DNA from: Rhodospirillales bacterium
GTDB lineage: Bacteria; Pseudomonadota; Alphaproteobacteria; Rhodospirillales; Casp-alpha2
Direction: 5' to 3'
NCBI GenBank assembly: GCA_017640505.1
Contig: JAEPQO010000001.1
Location: forward strand, 1,876,625 to 1,940,624
Length of the DNA: 64,000 nt
Part shown: one piece after another, positions 1 to 7,567 of the stretch
Layout: every line of letters begins with the position of its first letter
Position numbering within the stretch: the first letter of the stretch is position 1
Notes under the pieces: model-generated
What the model saw: the letters and a program-made list of their open reading frames with translations, nothing else
Database searches by the model: none
Told to the model about the DNA's origin: nothing
Translations under genes and position numbers: made by a program

Positions 1-934
1 TATGTACTTTCATGGCCGCCATACGGAAGGCTTCACGGTCGACGTCCTCGATCACGGTGACGCCCTGACCGCGGAACCAGTCCGCAAGCTCGTTTTCGGA
101 TTTAAGAATGTCCTGACCGGCGCTCGCCGCGGCTTTCTTCAGGACCTCGGTGAAGATCGCCTTGTCGGCATCCGACATCGCGTTCCAGCGATTGCCGGCA
201 ACGACGGTGACGAGGCTGTCGATGATGTGCCCGGTCAGCGAAATGTATTTCTGCACTTCGTAGAACTTCTTGAACTTGATGGTCGGCAGCGGGTTTTCCT
301 GCCCGTCGACGGCCCCCTGCGAAAGCGCGAGATAAACTTCCGAGAACGCGATCGGCGTTGCATTGGCGCCGACGGATTCCGCGAACATCTGGAACAACGG
401 TGCCGGCGGCACGCGCAGTTTCATGCCCTTCATGTCGGCGGGCGTTCTGATCGGCTTGTTCGACGTGGCCATGCGGCGGCCGTAGTACGTCAACGAGACG
501 ATCTGGTGACCGGCCTTCTTCTTGTATTCGGCGCCCATGTCCTTGAACAGGTCGCTGTTCGCATAGGCATTGAAGTGATCGAAGTCGCGCAGCATGAACG
601 GGCCGCTCGGAATTGCCAGCGGGCCATGCACGCGCCCGACGAAGGTCGAGCCGGTATAGATGATGTCGACGGTGCCGAGGCTCAGCGCCTCGTTGATCTG
701 GTTTTCCTTACCGAGCGAAGCGGCGGGGAATACCTCGATGGTATAACGGCCGTCGGTCCGTTTCTTGATTTCGTCGGCGGCCCATACCGCCCACGTGTGA
801 TATGGGGTCGACGTCTCATAGACGTGCGCCCACTTCAGATTTTCCGCCTTCGCCGTAGCTGCGAACAGCGGAAGTGCCAGGGCCGCAATGGCCAGGACGG
901 CAGCTTTTTTAAGTCGTTTCAGTTCCGATGACAT
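1..934 (-). CDS. TRAP transporter solute-binding protein, DctP family (3' end outside window)
   Basis: This is the periplasmic receptor of a TRAP uptake system, which captures an organic acid and hands it to DctQM-type membrane subunits. About 311 codons are visible and the frame runs open off the left edge. The first 30 or so residues form a signal peptide with a basic start, a long Ala/Leu core and an ATAKA cleavage region. The mature part starts with the LKWAHVYETSTPYHTW stretch and later has the MKGMKLRVP and GAVDGQENP motifs of the DctP family. A strong GGAGGAGG ribosome-binding site precedes the ATG at 934. The membrane subunits would lie to the left. It is divergent from a GntR regulator that probably controls it. 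The substrate is unknown. Confidence 0.9.
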   Translation of the reverse strand, partial: MSSELKRLKKAAVLAIAALALPLFAATAKAENLKWAHVYETSTPYHTWAVWAADEIKKRTDGRYTIEVFPAASLGKENQINEALSLGTVDIIYTGSTFVGRVHGPLAIPSGPFMLRDFDHFNAYANSDLFKDMGAEYKKKAGHQIVSLTYYGRRMATSNKPIRTPADMKGMKLRVPPAPLFQMFAESVGANATPIAFSEVYLALSQGAVDGQENPLPTIKFKKFYEVQKYISLTGHIIDSLVTVVAGNRWNAMSDADKAIFTEVLKKAAASAGQDILKSENELADWFRGQGVTVIEDVDREAFRMAAMKVH

Positions 935-992
935 GATTGCCTCCTCCAATAAAAATGACATTTTTGTTGTTTGTTAAAGATTTCCTATCACA

Positions 993-1007
993 TATGATGT
1001 TATCATA
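993..1007. promoter_or_regulatory. Perfect 15-bp palindrome, candidate GntR operator
   Basis: TATGAT and ATCATA flank a 3-bp spacer, about 58 bp upstream of the TRAP gene start. The size and odd-length spacer suit a winged-helix GntR dimer. Assignment to the regulator at 1138 is inferred from position. Confidence 0.5.
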
Positions 1008-1076
1008 CAAGTTAGAAAAACGCGGATTTTGGGACTTTCAGACTTCCGTTTGTGCTTGGATCGGTGCTTGCACGAT

Positions 1077-1091
1077 ACTTATATGATAAGT
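1077..1091. promoter_or_regulatory. Second perfect 15-bp palindrome, candidate GntR operator
   Basis: ACTTAT and ATAAGT flank the spacer ATG. It lies 46 bp upstream of the GntR gene at 1138 and its centre is 84 bp (eight helical turns) from the palindrome centred at 1000. Both contain the ATGATAA core on one strand. It may serve autoregulation; binding is inferred. Confidence 0.5.
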
Positions 1092-1137
1092 TAAAGCTCC
1101 TCGGCTGATCGCATGCGGAAAAGACAAAGCATAGGGC

Positions 1138-1857
1138 ATGAAAGCTAAACTTGAACCGAGACAAAGCCTTTCCGCGCAGCTCGTGGCCGAGCTCCGGGAA
1201 CAGATCGCCAACGGCACGTTTGCGCCCGGCGACAAGCTGCCTTCGGAAAACGAGCTGATCCAGAAGTACTCGGTCAGCCGAACGGTCGTGCGCGAAGCGA
1301 TCTCGGGACTGCGCGCGGACGGCATTCTCGTTACCCGCCAGGGTGTCGGTGCGTTCGTCACCAATCAGACTGGCAAGCGGCTGGAGCCGTTCGATCCGCG
1401 CGACCTCGAAGCCGTGCTGCATATGATCGAGTTCCGCAAGGCGATCGAGACCGAGGCAGCAGGATTCGCCGCCGCGCGCCGGGACGAGAACGACCTCAAG
1501 GAACTGAAGCACAGGTTCGACGAATTGGCCGCCCATGCGCTCGATGCCAAGGCGTTCATTTTGCCGGATTACAATTTCCACCTGGCCGTCGCCAAGGCTG
1601 CGCATAATCCGTATTTCCAGCAGATCGAGGAACACATCGGCGCGCAGATCATCCCGCATTCCAAGGTGCACGTGATCGCCCCGGATATCCCGGAAGACCT
1701 CTCGTTCCTCAAGGCCGTTCAGGCGGAACACGAACGCATCTACCGGGCCATCGTCGACGGTGACGTCGAAGGCGCGCGGGCCGCGATGCGCGCGCACCTC
1801 GAACACAGCCAGGAACGTTACGGTATGTATTCGGCCGCGGAACAGGCAGTTCAGTAA
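1138..1857 (+). CDS. GntR-family transcriptional regulator, FadR subfamily (FCD domain)
   Basis: A 239-residue DNA-binding regulator. Residues about 10-75 are a GntR winged helix, with the PSENEL and SRTVVREAISGL recognition region. Residues about 95-225 form the all-helical FCD ligand domain. Asp144 and His148 in LPDYNFHLAV, plus later histidines in AEHERI and RAHLEH, match the usual FCD metal-binding set. FCD regulators generally respond to small organic acids. It is divergent from the TRAP receptor gene and flanked by palindromic candidate operators, so local control of that transporter is likely. Its last 7 bp overlap the end of the convergent GAF gene. The effector is unknown. Confidence 0.9.
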   Translation: MKAKLEPRQSLSAQLVAELREQIANGTFAPGDKLPSENELIQKYSVSRTVVREAISGLRADGILVTRQGVGAFVTNQTGKRLEPFDPRDLEAVLHMIEFRKAIETEAAGFAAARRDENDLKELKHRFDELAAHALDAKAFILPDYNFHLAVAKAAHNPYFQQIEEHIGAQIIPHSKVHVIAPDIPEDLSFLKAVQAEHERIYRAIVDGDVEGARAAMRAHLEHSQERYGMYSAAEQAVQ

Positions 1858-2375
1858 CACCCTTCGTCCCGCATATTCAACAATAATATCGAAGCGGTTA
1901 ATGCGCCGGCGATGATCGACGCGACCGGGATATCCTTCTCCGAATAATACCCGGCGACATCCAGCAGGTTGATCGTGCCGATGGTGCGGCCGAGGTTGCG
2001 GATCGGCATGTTCAGTATGGAGGCGAGACCGAGCCGTTCGATCACCTCGTGATCATCGAAGTTGTCGCGGATATCGTCGGCGTTGTATCCGATGAACACG
2101 TGACCCTGCTCGAGGACATGACGCCCCCATCCCGTATCGCGCTTCGCCTTGCGCCCGCCCGGCGGATAGTCCTCTGGGTTCGATGAATAACGGCGCCGGA
2201 CTTCCATCGTATCCGGGTTGAACTGCATGATGGTGAACAGCCGGTGCCCGATCAGGCGTTTTGCTGCATCCTCGGCGGCGCGGAACGCTTCGGTCGGGTC
2301 GGCAACTTTGGAAACCGTGTCCGTGTAGGTTCCCAGTATGCGCACGGTGTCGTTATCCGTCTTCGTCTCGCTCAT
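1851..2375 (-). CDS. GAF domain protein
   Basis: A 174-residue cytoplasmic protein that is essentially one GAF domain. It has no signal peptide, membrane segment, or attached kinase or cyclase domain. Typical GAF features are the TIMQFNPD strand, the GWGRHVLEQGHVFIGYN segment, and NMPIRNLGRTIGTINLLD near the C-terminus. The only cysteine is the penultimate residue, so it lacks the catalytic cysteines of free methionine sulfoxide reductase. It is 3 bp downstream of the gamma-glutamyltransferase-family gene on the same strand and is probably cotranscribed. A role as a small-molecule sensor for the cluster is inferred. Confidence 0.75.
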   Translation of the reverse strand: MSETKTDNDTVRILGTYTDTVSKVADPTEAFRAAEDAAKRLIGHRLFTIMQFNPDTMEVRRRYSSNPEDYPPGGRKAKRDTGWGRHVLEQGHVFIGYNADDIRDNFDDHEVIERLGLASILNMPIRNLGRTIGTINLLDVAGYYSEKDIPVASIIAGALTASILLLNMRDEGCY

Positions 2376-2378
2376 CGC

Positions 2379-4145
2379 TCAGCGTCCCGCCGCAAAACCG
2401 GCGCGGCGGGGGTCGGCGCCCGCCGTCAACGTACCCTTGCCGTGTCGTCTGACAGCCAACACGCCACCGGCCTTCCACGTTCCATCGGCCCAGCGGTCGA
2501 TCCGGCGGCCGCGCCGGTCAAGCGTTGCCGTGGTTTCGGCCGGGATGCTCTCTTCAAGCATCACCAGTCCGGGATGATAGGTGTGCGGCGCGAACGAGGA
2601 GGGGAAGTTATACGTCGCGAAGCGCGGCGCTTCGACGGCTTTCTGAATATCCATGCCGAACTCGAAGGCGTTTATGAAGACCTGGATCATCGCCTGAATC
2701 TGCACATCGCCGCCCGGTGTGCCGAACGCGAGCAGCGGCTGGCCGTCCTTGAGGGCAATGGCCGGGTTTGGCGTCAGGCGCGGCCGCTTGCCCGGCTCGA
2801 CGGCATTGATCGACGATGCGACGCCACGCGACTGGGAGCCACGCGACGACGGGCAGAGCCCGGTACCGGGAATAACTTCGGTATCCGCCGACGTGTCACT
2901 CGGTGTTGCCGAGAACATGTTGCCGGCTTCATCCATCACGCAGACATAGGTCGTGTCGGCGGATGCAGTGTCCTTGAGGTCATGAACCGGCCGCTGATCC
3001 GTGTCATGCGGATCGTTGCCCGCGACCGCCGCGTCCGCTCCCTGCGCCGCAGTATCGCCGATTTTGGCGAGACCCCGGCGCGGATCGCCCGCGGGCGGCA
3101 TCTCTGCGAAGGCACGCTCGGCCTCGATCAGACTGCGGCGTGCCGCCAGGTAGGCGTCGTCCAGCATCTCCCGGACCGGCACGTCGACAAATGCCGGGTC
3201 GGCGACGTAAGCGTCGCGGTCTGCGAACACCAAGTCGAACACGGCACTCAGGGTGTGGATGTAATCCGCCGAGTTGTGGCCGAGTGCCGCAACGTCGATG
3301 CCGTCCAGCATGCGAAACGCCTGCGCCAGCGAAATGCCCTGACACCATGCCCCGCAAGTAAAGATCTCTGCATTCCCGTACCCGACACGGATCGGTGCCT
3401 CGAAGCGGGGTTTGTAACCGCTCATGTCGTCCATGCGCAGAAAACCGCCGTTGGCGATGTGGTAATCGGTGATCGTCTTGGCGATGTCACCCTTGTAGAA
3501 CGCATCGTACGCCGCCTGCAGCCCAGCCTTGCGGTCAGAACCGGCGGCTTCGGAACAGTCGATCATGTAACGGATCGTCGATGCCAGGTCTTCCTGTACG
3601 AAGATATCGCCGACCGCGGGTGGACGGCCGCCCGGCAGGTAAATTTCCTCGCACGCGGGCGTGCGGTGATAGGCATTTTCGTTATCGGCGATGAAGCGCG
3701 CGAATACGGGATAGACCGGGAACCCGTCGCAGGCGTACCGCCACGCATACTGAGCGACATCCTTGAAGGACATGGTACCGAACCGGTCCAGTGCCGTGAT
3801 CCAGGCGGCCGGCGCCGCCGGTACGACGGTCCTGAGCAGTCCCTGCGGAATCTCGCCACCGTACTCGTTCTCGAAGAACGCGACGGATGCCAGTTGCGGC
3901 CAGTGCCCGAGACCGTCAATCGTCACCGTCTCGCCACTGTCCGCCATGCGGATCATGATCGGCGCGACTCCCGCGAAATTTACCAGGTCGCAATGCAGGA
4001 CGCCCAGCGCCATGCCTGCCGCAACACCGGCATCCACGGCATTGCCCCCGTTTTCGAGAATTTCCAGACCAGCCCGTGTCGCCAATTCGTGTCCGGCGGA
4101 GATCGCGTATTTTTCAGCGGTAATCATCGCCCGCGCTTCGGTCAT
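2379..4145 (-). CDS. Gamma-glutamyltransferase family protein (Ntn hydrolase)
   Basis: A 588-residue member of the gamma-glutamyltransferase family, whose members cleave themselves to expose a catalytic threonine. The N-terminal part has the family motif NGGNAVDAGVAAGMALGV. The nucleophile region is DTTYVCVMDEAGNMFS, matching the TTHxSVVD site, which puts the catalytic Thr at about residue 398. GGDVQIQAMIQVFINAFEFGM near the C-terminus is also typical. No signal peptide is visible, although classical enzymes are periplasmic, so a cytoplasmic amide or peptide hydrolase is likely. The segment around VVPAAPAAW departs from the usual VPG motif. Two adjacent ATGs follow a strong AGGAGG; the second was chosen for its spacing. 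The true substrate is unknown. Confidence 0.85.
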   Translation of the reverse strand: MTEARAMITAEKYAISAGHELATRAGLEILENGGNAVDAGVAAGMALGVLHCDLVNFAGVAPIMIRMADSGETVTIDGLGHWPQLASVAFFENEYGGEIPQGLLRTVVPAAPAAWITALDRFGTMSFKDVAQYAWRYACDGFPVYPVFARFIADNENAYHRTPACEEIYLPGGRPPAVGDIFVQEDLASTIRYMIDCSEAAGSDRKAGLQAAYDAFYKGDIAKTITDYHIANGGFLRMDDMSGYKPRFEAPIRVGYGNAEIFTCGAWCQGISLAQAFRMLDGIDVAALGHNSADYIHTLSAVFDLVFADRDAYVADPAFVDVPVREMLDDAYLAARRSLIEAERAFAEMPPAGDPRRGLAKIGDTAAQGADAAVAGNDPHDTDQRPVHDLKDTASADTTYVCVMDEAGNMFSATPSDTSADTEVIPGTGLCPSSRGSQSRGVASSINAVEPGKRPRLTPNPAIALKDGQPLLAFGTPGGDVQIQAMIQVFINAFEFGMDIQKAVEAPRFATYNFPSSFAPHTYHPGLVMLEESIPAETTATLDRRGRRIDRWADGTWKAGGVLAVRRHGKGTLTAGADPRRAGFAAGR

Positions 4146-4154
4146 CATCCCTCC

Positions 4155-5042
4155 TCAATCGATCCGATGCGGCAATTCTACACCAAAACCCAGTTCCATC
4201 AGGTCCCGGCCGATGATGATGTTGCCGTCGTATACCGTTTTCATTTCACCGACCAGCTGTTCCAGTACGCCCGGCCGGTCCAGCAGGTGGATAAAGTGCG
4301 TGAGCACCACGGACTTTACGTCGGCGCGTTTCGCGATTTCGGCGATGTCCATATGATTGCCGCTGGCGAGGCGGTATCCTTCCGTCGGCTCCATGCCGGT
4401 CGCGAAGTGACACATGTGTATGAGGATGTCCGCGTCCTTTGCGAGATCGATCATGCTGTCCGGCACACCGCCGCTGTCGCCGGAATAGACGAATACGCCA
4501 TCCGGCGTTTCCATACGGAAGCCGAGGCATTCGAGGATCGGCTGAAAATGCTGTGCCTCGCCGACGATGATGCGCCAGCCGTTACCCTCAACGATGTTGC
4601 CTGGCGCGACCTCGGTGATTTCCGGTGCCGGTTTCGGGCGCGGCAGCACACCACCGCGCGAGGTGTAGACATCAAGGCTGGCCTGATGGCTGACACGGGA
4701 TTCGATGTCGAGACCGAACACGCCGTCAGGCCCGATGGCTTTTTCCGTGATCTCGGCGATCGGCTTCGGCCCATACACTTTAAGTTCAGGGATCTTGTTC
4801 GCGCCCATGTCCCAACGCTGCAGGATCAGGCGCGGATAATCCATCATGTGGTCATAGTGCAGATGTGAAATGAAGGCGTGCGTTACCTTCGTCGGGTGGC
4901 AGCCGGCTTCGAGCAGCCGATGTGCAGCGCCTGGGCCGTGGTCCATGACGATGACGTCATCGCCGATTTCAATCAGGTAGCCTGAGCTTTGTCTGGTGAG
5001 CGAGGGTGCCGGCGTCCCTGTGCCCAGCAATGTGATCTTCAA
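4155..5042 (-). CDS. MBL-fold metal-dependent hydrolase (RNase Z / arylsulfatase-like)
   Basis: A 295-residue metallo-beta-lactamase-fold hydrolase. The zinc motif is SHLHYDHMMD (HxHxDH), followed by YSGDSGG with the bridging Asp and a late LTHF histidine. Its N-terminus, KITLLGTGTPAPS, is typical of the RNase Z and arylsulfatase branch. The start is TTG, with GGGAGG five bases upstream. The next in-frame Met would remove the first beta strand, so TTG is needed. It ends about 10 bp before the gamma-glutamyltransferase-family gene and is probably the first gene of that minus-strand operon. Small-molecule ester, lactone or sulfate hydrolysis is more likely than tRNA processing, given the context; this is inference. 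Confidence 0.8.
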   Translation of the reverse strand: MKITLLGTGTPAPSLTRQSSGYLIEIGDDVIVMDHGPGAAHRLLEAGCHPTKVTHAFISHLHYDHMMDYPRLILQRWDMGANKIPELKVYGPKPIAEITEKAIGPDGVFGLDIESRVSHQASLDVYTSRGGVLPRPKPAPEITEVAPGNIVEGNGWRIIVGEAQHFQPILECLGFRMETPDGVFVYSGDSGGVPDSMIDLAKDADILIHMCHFATGMEPTEGYRLASGNHMDIAEIAKRADVKSVVLTHFIHLLDRPGVLEQLVGEMKTVYDGNIIIGRDLMELGFGVELPHRID

Positions 5043-5099
5043 TTTTACCTCCCGGTTCTTGAATGTCCGATCGCGCTGTTGACGCGTATACGATTTTAT

Positions 5100-5128
5100 A
5101 TACTATAGAGTATTAGATTTAAAACTAA
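5100..5128. promoter_or_regulatory. AT-rich dyad region between hydrolase gene and UTRA regulator
   Basis: The region contains the inverted repeat ATACT-N4-AGTAT at 5100-5113. It is directly followed by TTAG-N8-CTAA at 5113-5128. It lies just upstream of the regulator start at 5145 and between divergent genes. It is a candidate operator and promoter segment for both; this is inferred from position and symmetry. Confidence 0.4.
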
Positions 5129-5144
5129 TAAGTATAAGGCTTCA

Positions 5145-5924
5145 ATGTCTGCACCCGTGATCGCAATGGATGCACTGGTTAAACAGGTCGGCGACGGCGC
5201 CGCCACCGCCGGTGCGCCCAAATATCAGCGCCTGGTCGAGGCGTTTTCGTCCTGCATCGTGTCCGGCCGCTTCAAACCCGGCGAGCGGGTGCCGACCGAA
5301 ACCACCCTGGCCGAACAGCTTCCCGTCAGCGTCGGCACCGTGCAGAAGGCCCTGGCGCGGCTTGTCGCCAACGGGCTGGTCGTGCGCAACCGCCGTACCG
5401 GCACGTTCATCGCCGACCGCCGGTCGCAGGTCGAGGAAGTCTTCGTCTATCGCTTCAAGGATCCGGAAACGGGCAAGTACAAAATGCCCTTCGTGCGGAC
5501 CGTTGCCGTGAGCATCGATGAAAATGCAGGCCCGTGGCAGGACGCACTCGGTGTCGCGCGTTGCGTCCGTGTTGACAGGCTAGTCTGGTTTGACCAGCAA
5601 CCGCCGGCGTTTTCCAGCGTCTACTTCACATACGAACACGGTAAAATGTACCTCGACCAACCGCTTGAGGACCTCAACGGTTCGTCGCTGCACCGGATGC
5701 TGATCGAACGCTTCAACCTGCCGACAGTGCGGATGGAACATGCCATCAGCTGTCGCACCCTCGATGCGGGGGCATGCCGCGAACTGATGCTGCCGGAAGG
5801 TGCCATGGGCATGGTGTGGGACATCAAGGATTTCTCGATACAGGACATGCCACTGCTGTTTCAGCGCTACCAGCTGCCGCCGGGGCACATGCCTGTCGAG
5901 ATTACGGAAACCTACGGCGCTTAA
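5145..5924 (+). CDS. GntR-family transcriptional regulator, HutC type (UTRA domain)
   Basis: A 259-residue regulator with a winged helix at about residues 25-90. This shows the PTETTLAEQLPVSVGTVQKALARL recognition region in place of the usual S/R-rich helix, then VVRNRRTGTFIA. The remaining 150 or so residues form a UTRA-like ligand domain, ending in MPVEITETYGA. It is upstream of the TctCBA transporter on the same strand, separated by 75 bp, and divergent from the MBL/gamma-glutamyltransferase-family operon. It probably controls one or both in response to the transported compound or a breakdown product. The ligand is unknown. Confidence 0.85.
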   Translation: MSAPVIAMDALVKQVGDGAATAGAPKYQRLVEAFSSCIVSGRFKPGERVPTETTLAEQLPVSVGTVQKALARLVANGLVVRNRRTGTFIADRRSQVEEVFVYRFKDPETGKYKMPFVRTVAVSIDENAGPWQDALGVARCVRVDRLVWFDQQPPAFSSVYFTYEHGKMYLDQPLEDLNGSSLHRMLIERFNLPTVRMEHAISCRTLDAGACRELMLPEGAMGMVWDIKDFSIQDMPLLFQRYQLPPGHMPVEITETYGA

Positions 5925-5999
5925 TGAATCCGCAGGTCAAAACAAGAACTGACGAAACGACCAAAAAAGAGACAAATTTCACCAGAGGAGAAAAAGTCT

Positions 6000-6938
6000 A
6001 TGAGACTATTTATTCCAGTTATTGCAGCCCTCGCGCTGCTCGCCGGACCGGCGCATGCCGAATGGGCGCCGAAAGGCCCGATCAAGTTCTGGATCGGCTT
6101 CGGTGCCGGTGGCGGTACTGATACCCAGGCCCGCGCCCTTGCCGAGGAACTCGAAGCCCTCAAGGGGTGGCGCATCATCCCCGAGAACAAGGCCGGTGGC
6201 GGCGGTGCCGTTATGGCGGCGCAGCTCAAGAACGAGCCTGCCGACGGTCAGACTCTCGGCCTCGCGATCAACACCACGTTCGACTTCGCGACGATCGGCA
6301 ATGAGAACATCTCGATCGACGATTTCACCTACATCACCATGACGGCCGGGTCGCAGATGGCCGTCCTGGCCCGTGCCGACAGCGGCTGGAAGTCGCTCGA
6401 CGACATGGTCAAGGCTGCCAAGAGCGGCACCAAGATCGTCTGGGCGAACTGGGGCAACCAGGTTCAGGCCGGTGCTGAAATGGTCGCGCGCCACTATGGC
6501 ATCGAGGTCAATCACCTGCGCGGTAAGGGCGGTAAATCCGCCATCAACGCGCTGGTCGCCAAGGACGCCAACGTCGGTTGGGGCGGCGGCGTGCAGGGAC
6601 CGCTGGTCGCTGCGGGCGAACTGGTGATCCTCGCCTCTGCGGAACCCAAGCCGCTGGTGCAGGCGCCTGATCAGCCGACGCTGATCGACCTCGGGGTCAT
6701 GGAAACCGGTCTCGGCTTTCAGTTCGTGCTGGCGGGTCCGAAGGGCATGAGCGCCGACGCACGTGACACCATCGCGGCCGCGATTCACGAAGTTCTCAAG
6801 AACCCGGAATCGAAGACTGCCAAGTTCGTCACCAAGCAGTACCCGCCGGGTCCGCTGATGACGGCAGGTGACGCACTGACGGCTCAGCTCAAGAAAAACC
6901 TCGAATCCAACAAAGAGCTGGTCAAGCTGGTCAAGTAA
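6000..6938 (+). CDS. Tripartite tricarboxylate transporter substrate-binding protein (TctC family)
   Basis: A 312-residue periplasmic receptor of a TctABC-type secondary transporter. It has a signal peptide (MRLFIPVIAALALLAG, cleaved after AHA at about residue 20) and the family stretch IKFWIGFGAGGGTDTQARALAEEL. PENKAGGGGAVMAAQLKNEPADGQTL is the other typical Tct motif region. AGAGGAG lies before the ATG. It is followed after two bases by tctB and then tctA, so the system is complete. The binding-loop residues seen do not tell citrate from other carboxylates. Genes of this family are often expanded and take up diverse acids. Confidence 0.92.
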   Translation: MRLFIPVIAALALLAGPAHAEWAPKGPIKFWIGFGAGGGTDTQARALAEELEALKGWRIIPENKAGGGGAVMAAQLKNEPADGQTLGLAINTTFDFATIGNENISIDDFTYITMTAGSQMAVLARADSGWKSLDDMVKAAKSGTKIVWANWGNQVQAGAEMVARHYGIEVNHLRGKGGKSAINALVAKDANVGWGGGVQGPLVAAGELVILASAEPKPLVQAPDQPTLIDLGVMETGLGFQFVLAGPKGMSADARDTIAAAIHEVLKNPESKTAKFVTKQYPPGPLMTAGDALTAQLKKNLESNKELVKLVK

Positions 6939-6940
6939 GC

Positions 6941-7555
6941 GTGGACGCAAAACGACCAACAACTGCAAAGGCGCCGGACCCGTGGGATATCGGGTTCGGC
7001 GTCATTGTGCTTGCGGTATCGCTGCTGGCGATCTTCGTGTGGTTCCCGGCAGACATCAAAGGCGGGTTCTTCAACACGACGCCGTTCGGCAAGATCGAAC
7101 CGGGCGACGCCTTTTTCCCAGTATTGCTGGCGGCGGCCCTTGCCGTGCTTAGCGCCATTCAACTGACGATCTCGTTTATAAAGGGCTCGCCCGCGCCGAG
7201 TGCCGGCAGCGAAGGCCGGCTGACACGTTCTAATTTTCGTTTTCTTTTTATCTTTTTTTCGATTTGCATGGCCGGTCTCGGCATCATGTTCGTACTTGGC
7301 CCCGGCATCGTCTGGCTGATGCGCGAACTCGGCCTGACCGACGCGACGTACCGTCACCTGACGGATACCGCACCCTATAAATACATCGGGTACGTGGTCG
7401 GCGGTTTTTTGATGACTGTCACGCTGATCACCTGGACCGAAGGACGCGTCCGTCCTGCCGGCATTGTTGCCGTTCTCTCCGTTCTGGTGGTTGCCATCGT
7501 CGTTTTCGACGTACTGTTGACGAATGTGCTGCTGCCGCCGAACGCCGAATTCTAG
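6941..7555 (+). CDS. Tripartite tricarboxylate transporter small membrane subunit (TctB family)
   Basis: A 204-residue inner-membrane protein with about four hydrophobic segments, at roughly 18-40, 60-82, 100-125 and 145-185. This is the usual topology of the small subunit that pairs with TctA. It starts with GTG two bases after the TctC stop; no in-frame Met occurs until inside a membrane segment, so GTG is required. Identification rests on topology and on its position between tctC and tctA, since TctB sequences are poorly conserved. It is longer than the usual 150 or so residues because of hydrophilic loops, including one at about residues 80-100. Confidence 0.85.
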   Translation: MDAKRPTTAKAPDPWDIGFGVIVLAVSLLAIFVWFPADIKGGFFNTTPFGKIEPGDAFFPVLLAAALAVLSAIQLTISFIKGSPAPSAGSEGRLTRSNFRFLFIFFSICMAGLGIMFVLGPGIVWLMRELGLTDATYRHLTDTAPYKYIGYVVGGFLMTVTLITWTEGRVRPAGIVAVLSVLVVAIVVFDVLLTNVLLPPNAEF

Positions 7556-7567
7556 AAACCGTGATAT

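Noticed and set aside
2-931. A 309-codon open frame on the + strand over the TRAP gene
   Set aside because: It is the antisense shadow of the DctP frame, which has a signal peptide and family motifs.
1851-2375. GAF protein as free methionine-(R)-sulfoxide reductase
   Set aside because: The needed catalytic cysteines are absent; only one Cys near the C-terminus.
2244-4868. A very long + strand open frame of 874 codons
   Set aside because: Low-complexity Arg-rich translation over two well-supported minus-strand genes; antisense shadow caused by high GC.
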